NCBI GenBank assembly: GCA_036394915.1
Contig: DASWEE010000120.1
Location: 1-64,000, forward strand
Source of the DNA: JACDER01 sp036394915
GTDB lineage: Bacteria > Actinomycetota > Thermoleophilia > Gaiellales > Gaiellaceae
Reading direction: 5' to 3'
Length of the DNA: 64,000 nt
Numbering within the stretch: position 1 is the stretch's first letter; each line of letters opens with the position of its first letter. Shown here one piece after another: positions 57,895 through 64,000 of this stretch. The notes beneath the pieces were generated by a model. It was not told the origin of the DNA and ran no database searches. It saw only the letters and a list, made by a program, of their open reading frames with translations. The translations under genes were made by a program, and so were the position numbers.

Positions 57895-57922
57895 GGTACG
57901 CCGTGGCGAGCGCATTCTTCGG
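57895..57922 (+). repeat. Direct repeat, copy 2
   Basis: Same 28 bp as copy 1 except G for T at position 6 (57900). It again encodes VASAFFG and is followed by a stop (TAA), so it recreates the end of the phosphofructokinase gene. It abuts the stop codon of the opposing GNAT gene (57923). Confidence 0.8.
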
Positions 57923-58381
57923 CTAAGCATCCCGCGTCATCAGCACGTACTCGCGCTCAGGCGTCTCATGGACACCCGTTCGCTCGAAGCCGAGCGCCGA
58001 CGCGACGAGCTGCGCTCGCCGGTTGAACGCGGCCACCGTGACCCGGAAGCGCGTCGGGTCGTGGAGCTCCGTGCCGAAGCGGCAGACCTCCCGCAGAAAC
58101 GGCCCTCCGAGCCCTACGCCGGCCAGGTCGGGCCGCAGGCCGCCGCCGACGTCGAGTACGCCGGGCTCCTCCTCGAGCCCGGCAACCCGTGCGTCTTCCC
58201 CGAAGCAGCAGTAGCCGACGAGCTCTCCTTCGTCTCCGACCGCCGCGTAGTACTCGTACTCCGAGCTGAGCAGCCGCTCGGGATCGTCGGCGTTGTAGAC
58301 CGAGTACGGCTCCTCGTAGTGCCAGTTCGCGATCGCGCGTGCATCGTCGCGCGTGAGCTCACGGAAACTGAAGCCGCTCAC
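57923..58381 (-). CDS. GNAT-family N-acetyltransferase
   Basis: 152 aa. FRELTRDDARAIANWHYEEP at the start, then ELVGYCCFGEDARV and LRPDLAGVGLGGPFLREVC, the acetyl-CoA loop (Q/RxxGxG/A-like: LAGVGLGG), and FNRRAQLVASALGFERTGVH. It resembles RimI/RimL-type transferases acting on an unknown amine. The start overlaps the DyP-like gene stop by 4 bp, indicating one transcript. Its 3' end abuts the second copy of the 28-bp direct repeat. Confidence 0.88.
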   Translation of the reverse strand: MSGFSFRELTRDDARAIANWHYEEPYSVYNADDPERLLSSEYEYYAAVGDEGELVGYCCFGEDARVAGLEEEPGVLDVGGGLRPDLAGVGLGGPFLREVCRFGTELHDPTRFRVTVAAFNRRAQLVASALGFERTGVHETPEREYVLMTRDA

Positions 58382-59784
58382 GCGAGCAAGTCGACGAGCG
58401 GGAACGAGCGGTGGCGTCTCGGCGGGACGAGAAAGTTCTGGCGGTGCGTCGTCGTGAGGATCGAGTTCAGCCCCTGACCCCGAGCGCCGCGCTGGAACGG
58501 CAGCTTCGTCCCGTCGGGCAGCAGTCCGTCCATCGCCAGCCGGTTGCGCCGGAAGTCGTCGCTCGACGGATTGAAGACGACGAAGTGGACCCCCGCTGCG
58601 GGCCCGTCCGCCATCGCGTCCAGCTTGGGGCGCGAGCTCCAGGCGAAGGGGTTGTCCAACGTGTTGAAGTCGGCCCGGTGCGGAATCGCCGTCCCCTTGC
58701 GGTAGAGAACGCCGTCCGTCCCCCGCACGTCCTCGGTCAGCCGGGAGGACGTCTGGATCGACGCGCTGTGCCCGATCGTCCCGCTCTTGTGGAAGTCGCG
58801 GGCGACCTGTGAGACGGTCGAGACCTCCTTCGGCCCCTGCGGGATCGTCTGCGCGCCGTCCTTGGCCTGCATGCCCGGCTTGAAGGTGGTGTCGACGCGG
58901 TCGCGGAAGTCGAACGTCAGGTACCAGCCCTCGAGGTCTTCGAAGATGTGGGAGAGCGCCATGTGGGTGCCGCCGTCGAAGTAGCCGCCGAGCGCGTTCG
59001 TGTACCGCAGCGTCTCCAGGTTCGCGATCCGCGTTGGGCCGAGCCCCGCCTTCTGGGTTGAGGTGAAGCCGAGGAAAAGCTCGGCGGTGGCCGGCACGAG
59101 GTCGGCGCCCGGGATCTTCGCGGCGAGCGCCATCCGCTTCGGCAGGCTCATCCCGCCCTCGAAGCCGCCGCCGGCGAAGCCGACTCGCACGCTGGTCGGC
59201 TCCAGCAGGTCGAGGCCGAGCAGCCGCTTGGCTCCGGACTGGACGGCGCCGAGGTCGTCGCTGCGGACGAGGAACGCGACGTCGTTGTCCTCCAGGACGA
59301 GGAAGCCCGGATCGCTCGGGAAGCGGATCGAGTGCGTGAGCGCCTTGACGGTGCGCCCTTCGTCGCGCGAGGCGCGCAGGTCGGTCGGGATGTGCTCCTC
59401 GGCGGGTCCCGGCACGTAGCGGTCGAAGTACGGCAGGCCCCAGCCGACGGACACGCCCAGGCCGGCCGGGGTCGGCTCGTATCCGCGCTCGATCCCGGCC
59501 AGCGCGTGCTCGAGCTCGTCTCTGGCGGCGACGAGCGAGGCGCGGTCGTGTCCGACCCGCAGCTTCGCGGTCACGATCCGGTGGTGGAGCGGCGGCACGA
59601 CCACCTCGATGCCGTCGTCCCGTACGACCCGCACGCCGTCGAGAACGTGCTGCTCTCGGGGAAATCCGGCCGAGGCGGCCCGGCTGGGCGGCCGACCCAG
59701 GCGATCCACGAGCTCGTAGATCCCGGTGCCGGCCACGGCACTCACCGCGGCGCCTGCGAGAAGCTCGCGGCGTGTCAGTCGCAC
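58378..59784 (-). CDS. Tat-exported DyP-like protein (DUF7405-like)
   Basis: 468 aa from GTG 59784, immediately after the lipoprotein stop. An N-terminal Tat signal (LTRRELLAGAAVSAVAGTG) with twin Arg. The mature part shows weak similarity to dye-decolourising peroxidases and the DUF7405 family (VSVGWGLPYFDRYVPGPAEE, HSIRFPSDPGFLVLEDNDVA, MALSHIFEDLEGWYLTFDFR, SRPKLDAMADGPAAGVHFVV). The proximal haem His of DyP is not assigned with certainty. An exported oxidoreductase is the best guess. Confidence 0.6.
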   Translation of the reverse strand: MRLTRRELLAGAAVSAVAGTGIYELVDRLGRPPSRAASAGFPREQHVLDGVRVVRDDGIEVVVPPLHHRIVTAKLRVGHDRASLVAARDELEHALAGIERGYEPTPAGLGVSVGWGLPYFDRYVPGPAEEHIPTDLRASRDEGRTVKALTHSIRFPSDPGFLVLEDNDVAFLVRSDDLGAVQSGAKRLLGLDLLEPTSVRVGFAGGGFEGGMSLPKRMALAAKIPGADLVPATAELFLGFTSTQKAGLGPTRIANLETLRYTNALGGYFDGGTHMALSHIFEDLEGWYLTFDFRDRVDTTFKPGMQAKDGAQTIPQGPKEVSTVSQVARDFHKSGTIGHSASIQTSSRLTEDVRGTDGVLYRKGTAIPHRADFNTLDNPFAWSSRPKLDAMADGPAAGVHFVVFNPSSDDFRRNRLAMDGLLPDGTKLPFQRGARGQGLNSILTTTHRQNFLVPPRRHRSFPLVDLLA

Positions 59785-59785
59785 G

Positions 59786-60406
59786 TCAGGCCGTCGGCGC
59801 GATCAGGACGAGGTTCTGCATCATCCGATCGAGGTTCTTGAGCACCCGCTGGTAGCCGAACGGCGGCGCCACGTGCTCGCTCAGCGTGTACAGCACGCCG
59901 CCGTGACGCCAGAGATACAGCAGGTGCCACTGGTCGGCATCGCGGTTGACGGTGTAGAGGGTGACCTTGAATGCGCCGGCGTGCCGGGTTCCCTTCGAGT
60001 CCGAGAAGCAGGGCACCTTCGTCCGCACGAGCCGCTTCTTCACTTGCTCCTCGTTGATGCACGTCGGCACCTTTCTCAGACCCGGGTAGCCGCGCAGGTT
60101 GATGTGCACCTCGCTTCCCTTCTCGAACCAGATGAAGCCGGCGAGGAAGCTGTGGTCCTTCCTGTCGACCGAGACGCCGCTGCTCCAGCGGCCGCCGATC
60201 TGCGCAGTCAGTGGGCTCGGGACCCAGGCCGGGCAGTAGACCGGGGCGCCGATCCGGTTCGCGAGCCGCTGCCAGCCGGAGCGCCAGGAGGCCGGACACG
60301 ACGCCTTGCGCGCGGAGGCCTGCGCCTTCGAGTTGTCCTCGACGCTCGAGCAGCCCACACCGATCGCGAGCAGGGCGAAGGCGAGCACAATGGCCGATCG
60401 CTTCAC
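59786..60406 (-). CDS. Predicted lipoprotein
   Basis: 206 aa. Type II signal with lipobox AIGVGC (Cys19). The mature part has four or more Cys (Cys37, Cys58, KVPTCINEE and RTKVPCFSDSKG) and a WHLLYLWRHGGVLYTLSEHV segment. No known family recognised. It lies one base before the Tat-exported DyP-like gene on the same strand, so a joint function in the envelope is plausible. Confidence 0.75.
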   Translation of the reverse strand: MKRSAIVLAFALLAIGVGCSSVEDNSKAQASARKASCPASWRSGWQRLANRIGAPVYCPAWVPSPLTAQIGGRWSSGVSVDRKDHSFLAGFIWFEKGSEVHINLRGYPGLRKVPTCINEEQVKKRLVRTKVPCFSDSKGTRHAGAFKVTLYTVNRDADQWHLLYLWRHGGVLYTLSEHVAPPFGYQRVLKNLDRMMQNLVLIAPTA

Positions 60407-60435
60407 GTCCAGAGGGTAGCGCTAGCCTTCCGCGC

Positions 60436-61286
60436 ATGGAAGTGGCGAGTGCTTCCCTGTACGGCTGCCGTGATATGACCGCGACGCTTCGGCGAGTGCT
60501 GGTGCGCCGCCCGCAGGAGGACGTCTCGTCGTGGCGTGCCTGCGGCTGGCGGTCGGAGCCGGACCCCCCGCGGCTCGCCACAGAGCACGAGACGCTCGCG
60601 GCGCTGCGGAGGACGCCGGGGCGGAGGTGGTGGTCGCCGACAGGATCGAAGGCGGCAACCTCGACGACGTGTACGCATTCGACCCGGCGCTCATCACCGA
60701 CGAGGGCGTCGTCCTGCTGCGGTCGGGCAAGGAGCTCCGGCAGGGTGAGCCGGCGGCGCTCGAGGCAGAGGGCGTCCCCGTGATCGGCCGGCTCGAGGAT
60801 CCGGCGGAGGCAGAAGGGGGAGACCTGATCCGCCTCGACGAGACGACGCTGCTGGCGGGGCACGGCTACCGGACGAACGCGGCCGGGATCACTGTCCTCG
60901 CCGAGCTACTGCCCGGCGTCGAGGTGATCGCCTTCGACCTGCCGCATCACCGCGGCCGGGACGAGGTCATGCACCTGCTCACGCTCCTGAGCCCGCTCGA
61001 CCGCGACCTTGTGGTCGCGTTTCTTCCGCTCCTCCCCGTCCGACTCGTGCAGCTGCTCGAGGAGCGCGGTATCGGCATCGTCGAGGTCCCGGAGGAAGAG
61101 TTCGACACGATGGGCTCCAACGTGCTCGCGCTCGGGCCTAGGCGCGCGCTCGCTGTCGAGGGAAACCCGGAGACGCGCAGGCGGATGGAGAGCGCCGGCG
61201 TCGAAGTCGTCACCTACCGCGGTGACGAGCTGTCCAAGGGCGACGGCGGGCCGACCTGCCTGACACTTCCCCTTCAGAGACGATAG
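60436..61286 (+). pseudogene. Dimethylargininase/arginine deiminase-like gene with a -1 frameshift
   Basis: ATG 60436 begins SLYGCRDMTATLRRVLVRRP and continues to ATEHETLAAL. The rest (EDAGAEVVVADRIEGGNLDD, then VYAFDPALITDEG to LSKGDGGPTCLTL) lies in another frame from 60609. One base lost at 60607-60609 (CGG-AG for CGG-GAG, a G run) explains it. The joined 283-aa protein has the amidinotransferase/DDAH signature, with acidic GGNLDD and GGDLIRL segments and a C-terminal catalytic-type Cys in GGPTCLT. No other defect is seen, so either a recent mutation or an assembly error. Confidence 0.75.
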
Positions 61287-62668
61287 ACCGCGACCCACGG
61301 GCCGGCCAGGTCGCCGCCCGCCTGGACGTAGTACTCGCGGTGTGTCTCGCGGGCGAGGTCGTCGTAGAAGCGGGCCTCCTTCGGGTAGCTGCTGCGGGCG
61401 GCCAGCACCCGGTTGGCCACCACTCCGGTCACCAGGACGTAGCGGACGCCTTCGCCCTGGAGGTTGTGGACGTCGCGGTTCGGATCGAACCGGCGGCCCG
61501 GGCCGGGAAGCTGGAGCGGGAGGACGTCGAAGCCCTGCAGGGGCGGCGTGGACGACTCGACCGCGACCTTCGCGCCGCGCGGAACGTGCTCCTCGATCCA
61601 GGCGCGGGCGACGATCCGGGTGTCCGTCTTGGTCAGCCGGATGTCCTTCTGGATCGACCAGACGAGCGGGATGACGAGCAGGCCGGCGGTGACGGGGGCA
61701 AGCCAGCGCACGCGTCCCGCCAGCACTCCGAGCGGCGGGACGAGCGGGAGCACGAAGCGGTCGAAGTGCGACTTGAGCGTCAGCAGGTTGAGGAAGTAGA
61801 CGAGCACGAAAGACGCCAGGATCAGGTCGGAGCGCCGGCGCGCAAAGAGCGCAACGACGAGCCCGAGGACGGCGACGGCCAGAACAGGCCCCATCCCGCC
61901 CCAGAGGCGGTGGAGGAAGCCGACGAGCGAGATCCCGTCATGCTCGAATCCGAGCCAGCCGGTGTGATGGATGCTCTGGGTGCTCCATGCGTCCGACACC
62001 GCCGTGTTGAAGTCGACCAGCACGAACGGGCTCGTGACGATGAAGGCGCCGACACCGAGCAGGACGGCGACGCCGAGCTTGCGCCACTGCCGCCAGCCGG
62101 CCACCAGGAGCGGGACGACGAGCAGCACTCCCGGCCATTTCGCTCCCATAGCCAGCCCGGCGGCGAGCCCCGCGAGCTCGATCCGTCCCGAGACCATCAG
62201 CGCGAGCGCGGCCGCTATACCCAGGGTGAGTGGGATGTCGGTGACGGCCATGTGCGAGTACGCGACGTGTGTCGTCTCGACCGCCACGAGCGCTGCGCCG
62301 ATCGCGGCGGCGATCAGGCCGTAGGCGCGCAGGCCCAGCCACCACGTCGCCGCGACCGCGCCCACCCCGATGATCGCGATCAGGATCCTGGCGTCGAGGT
62401 ACGACGGGTGGCCGTGCCAGGCCTGGAAGGGGGCGAGCACGTACATGACGAGCGTCGGATAGTTGAACCAGTGCGGGTCCGGGCCGCCACCGTGCACCAT
62501 CGCCCACGCTCTGGGGACGATCGTCTGCTCGTCCGGGTTCAGCAGCGGGTACGGGAGCCCGTACTCGAGCCCCACCGTCCGCAGGGCCGCCGCGAGCCCG
62601 ACGATCGCAAGCAGGACGGCGCCGCCGCCCCAGCGATGCCGGAGGTCAAACCTCCGGAGGTGAGCCAC
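61274..62668 (-). CDS. GT39-like membrane glycosyltransferase
   Basis: 464 aa from GTG 62668 with about ten or more membrane helices. The N-terminal loop contains the GT-C acidic motif LLNPDEQTIVPRAW, followed by WFNYPTLVMYV; a soluble C-terminal part of about 110 residues (ARAWIEEHVPRGAKVAVESS ... VAVYRL) follows. This is the dolichyl-phosphate-mannose protein mannosyltransferase (GT39/PMT_2) layout; donor and acceptor are not identifiable. The 5' end overlaps the TrpC-like gene by 23 bp, suggesting coupling. Confidence 0.85.
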   Translation of the reverse strand: MAHLRRFDLRHRWGGGAVLLAIVGLAAALRTVGLEYGLPYPLLNPDEQTIVPRAWAMVHGGGPDPHWFNYPTLVMYVLAPFQAWHGHPSYLDARILIAIIGVGAVAATWWLGLRAYGLIAAAIGAALVAVETTHVAYSHMAVTDIPLTLGIAAALALMVSGRIELAGLAAGLAMGAKWPGVLLVVPLLVAGWRQWRKLGVAVLLGVGAFIVTSPFVLVDFNTAVSDAWSTQSIHHTGWLGFEHDGISLVGFLHRLWGGMGPVLAVAVLGLVVALFARRRSDLILASFVLVYFLNLLTLKSHFDRFVLPLVPPLGVLAGRVRWLAPVTAGLLVIPLVWSIQKDIRLTKTDTRIVARAWIEEHVPRGAKVAVESSTPPLQGFDVLPLQLPGPGRRFDPNRDVHNLQGEGVRYVLVTGVVANRVLAARSSYPKEARFYDDLARETHREYYVQAGGDLAGPWVAVYRL

Positions 62669-63233
62669 CGACGAGCCGGGCGACGTCGCCGGGCGTGACG
62701 ATCACCGCGTCGACGCCTGCGCGCTCGAGTGCGACGACGTCCTCGCGCGTTCGGACCCGGACCTCGGCGATCGCGAGCTTTCCGGCGGGCACGTCGGGAA
62801 GCAGGTCGAGCACCGGCTCGAGCGGATCCCCGTCCTCCTGCTCTCCCGGCGCCGAGAGTAGGAAGATCTCGGGATCGACCTGTTCGAGGGCGAGCTCCAG
62901 CTCCTCGTCGTCCCGCACTCCGATCACGGGCTCGACCCCGAGCGACTGGGCCTCGGCGTGGAGGTCGAGCAGGTGCATGCCGTCTTCTGCGGCTGCGACC
63001 CGGAGCAGGCATGCGTCCGCGCCGACGTCGACGGCGGCCTGCGCGCCCTCGAGGCGGCAGAGCACCGGAAGCGCGGTTGCGCCCCGCAGGCCTTCGAGCC
63101 GGCTCGTGACGACGATTCCTTCCGCGCCTTCCTGCTCGGCCTGCGAAGCGGACTCGACGTTGTCGACGGGGACGAGCAGCGAGATGCCGTCGCCCTCGGA
63201 AATCGCCTGGCTGAGGCGGCGGGAAGGATTCAT
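62646..63233 (-). CDS. Short TrpC-like (indole-3-glycerol phosphate synthase-related) TIM-barrel protein
   Basis: 195 aa from ATG 63233, preferred over an upstream GTG-type start. Similarity to the middle and C-terminal part of IGPS: LPVLCRLEGAQAAVDVGADA, LLRVAAAEDGMHLLDLHAEA, VEPVIGVRDDEELELALEQV, and AIAEVRVRTREDVVALERAG, then VDAVIVTP. The IGPS catalytic residues are missing (KRxSPS segment, Lys in RKDF, Glu in VEVH, NNRDL). It is probably not an active tryptophan enzyme and its role is unknown. Translationally coupled to the GT39-like gene. Confidence 0.6.
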   Translation of the reverse strand: MNPSRRLSQAISEGDGISLLVPVDNVESASQAEQEGAEGIVVTSRLEGLRGATALPVLCRLEGAQAAVDVGADACLLRVAAAEDGMHLLDLHAEAQSLGVEPVIGVRDDEELELALEQVDPEIFLLSAPGEQEDGDPLEPVLDLLPDVPAGKLAIAEVRVRTREDVVALERAGVDAVIVTPGDVARLVGGSPPEV

Positions 63234-63373
63234 ACGGTGAGCACCGGGCGGGCAGCGAGGGGTGCCATCGGCGCCGTGGATCGTAGCCGGGATCGCGAGG
63301 GAGTTGACCCAATCCCGGCACAGACACGTATGGATTTCCGCGATACGATCGCCGTGGGCGGCGGGTGGACGAC

Positions 63374-63393
63374 TCCCCACCCGGGTGGGGAGC
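63374..63393 (-). terminator. Palindromic hairpin downstream of era
   Basis: A perfect 20-bp palindrome (CTCCCCACCC and its mirror GGGTGGGGAG, no loop) 28 bp after the era stop. Its position suggests transcript termination; no T tract is present. The rest of the 187-bp gap holds no gene. Confidence 0.4.
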
Positions 63394-63420
63394 TACTGAT
63401 CGGTCGCGGCGCGCCCGGGC

Positions 63421-64000
63421 TCACAGGCCGAGCCGCTCGAGCATCCGCTCGTCCCGTCTCCACCGCTCCTTCACCTTCACCTGAAGCTCGAGGAAGATAC
63501 TCCGCCCCAGCAGCAGCTCGAGCTCCGGCCGCGCGCGAACCCCGATCTCCTTGATCACCCGCCCGCCTTTGCCGACCACGATCTGCTTCTGCGACGCCGT
63601 CTCCACGTAGACGACCGCGCGCACGACCTTCTCGCCCAGTTCGTCCACCTCGACCGTGACCGCGTGCGGGACCTCCTCCCGGGTCAGCTCGAGCGCCTTC
63701 TCGCGAACGATCTCGGCGACCTCGTCCTCGACCGGGAGATCGCTGCGCTGCTCGGGGGGGAAGTAGGCCGGGCCCTCGGGCAGGAGCGCGACCAGCTCGT
63801 CGAGGAGCGGTCCCAGCCCTTCGCCCGTCCGGGCGCTCACCGGGTGCAGCGCCTCGAAGTCGCCGAGCTTCGACGCGATCTCGATCTGCGCCGCGATCTC
63901 GGCCGGCTTCATCCGGTCGACCTTGTTGAGCGCGATCACGACCGGGACCCCGAGCCCGAAGACGCGCTCGGCGACGAAGCGGTCCCCGGCTCCGATCCGC
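63421..64000 (-). CDS. era: GTPase Era, C-terminal part (N-terminus outside the window)
   Basis: Open to the right edge. Visible: RIGAGDRFVAERVFGLGVPV then VIALNKVDRMKP (G4 NKVD), VSARTGEGLGPLLDELVALL (G5), and the KH domain GKGGRVIKEIGVRARPELEL followed by FLELQVKVKERWRRDERML. Era assembles the 30S subunit by binding the 16S rRNA 3' end. The P-loop and switch regions lie beyond position 64000. Transcription is leftward. Confidence 0.95.
   Translation of the reverse strand, partial: RIGAGDRFVAERVFGLGVPVVIALNKVDRMKPAEIAAQIEIASKLGDFEALHPVSARTGEGLGPLLDELVALLPEGPAYFPPEQRSDLPVEDEVAEIVREKALELTREEVPHAVTVEVDELGEKVVRAVVYVETASQKQIVVGKGGRVIKEIGVRARPELELLLGRSIFLELQVKVKERWRRDERMLERLGL

Noticed and set aside
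63310..63350. Plus-strand TTGACC ... TATGGA promoter-like pair
   Set aside because: Spacing is 19 bp and no plus-strand gene follows.

Overview
The window looks like an ordinary chromosomal stretch of a high-GC actinobacterium. Base composition is strongly GC-rich, GTG starts are frequent, genes often overlap by 1-4 bases (ATGA, GTGA, TAGTG), and both strands are densely coded. Gene content (NrtR-nad operon, actinobacterial-type PPi-dependent phosphofructokinase, cyclase/ATPase/TPR protein, WS/DGAT acyltransferase, mixed secreted proteins) fits Actinomycetota, perhaps class Thermoleophilia. That placement is an impression from composition and gene families, not a proof. No phage, IS element, CRISPR array or rRNA was seen. 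There is one tRNA (Leu-CAA). Layout, left to right. 1-4.5 kb: end of a coiled-coil gene, then a glyoxylate-shunt operon on the minus strand (49-aa Cys-rich protein, malate synthase, isocitrate lyase, GntR/FCD regulator) behind a clear sigma70-type promoter with a palindrome over the start point. 4.5-11 kb: AlkZ-like glycosylase, secreted DUF11 protein, amidase, UppS, two decayed small genes, a primary-type sigma factor, a dienelactone hydrolase and a cupredoxin. 11-19.5 kb: UppP, then an envelope-stress-like block: HtrA protease, secreted HExxH protein, an OmpR-type response regulator and histidine kinase, a 49-aa protein and a secreted protein. Its promoter regions carry TCTTAG repeats at an exact 11-bp period. 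MsrB/MsrA, DoxX and a LysE exporter follow. 19.5-35.6 kb: DRG-like GTPase, small respiratory proteins, S9 peptidase, large class III cyclase-AAA-TPR protein, an alpha/beta hydrolase, a MntP-like transporter fused to a TIM-barrel glycosidase-like domain, enoyl-CoA hydratase, WS/DGAT, polysaccharide deacetylase, 3D-domain protein and an ATP-grasp enzyme. 35.6-49.5 kb: a second two-component pair, a methyltransferase, NrtR divergent from nadB-nadC-nadA with an operator between them, an endonuclease V-like protein with degraded catalytic motifs, DNA polymerase I containing two in-frame palindromic repeats, HIT and GNAT proteins and a LarA-like protein. 49.5-55.1 kb: a complete branched-chain amino-acid-type ABC transporter operon (livK-H-M-G-F). 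55.2-64 kb: methyltransferase, LAGLIDADG-type endonuclease abutting tRNA-Leu, PPi-type phosphofructokinase with a duplicated 3' end, GNAT, Tat-exported DyP-like protein, lipoprotein, a frameshifted dimethylargininase-like gene, a GT39-like membrane protein, a TrpC-like protein and the C-terminal part of Era. The most interesting signals are: (i) the 11-bp-phased TCTTAG arrays that appear to define a local secretion-stress regulon resembling Streptomyces CutRS; (ii) palindromes written in frame into polA; (iii) a family of perfect GGGGGAACC palindromes, one of them inside a segment that duplicates the end of the phosphofructokinase gene; (iv) the transporter-glycosidase fusion; and (v) the tRNA-Leu/homing endonuclease junction. 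Several small genes and one full-size gene carry single-base deletions, mostly next to G or C runs. These may be real decay or residual assembly errors.
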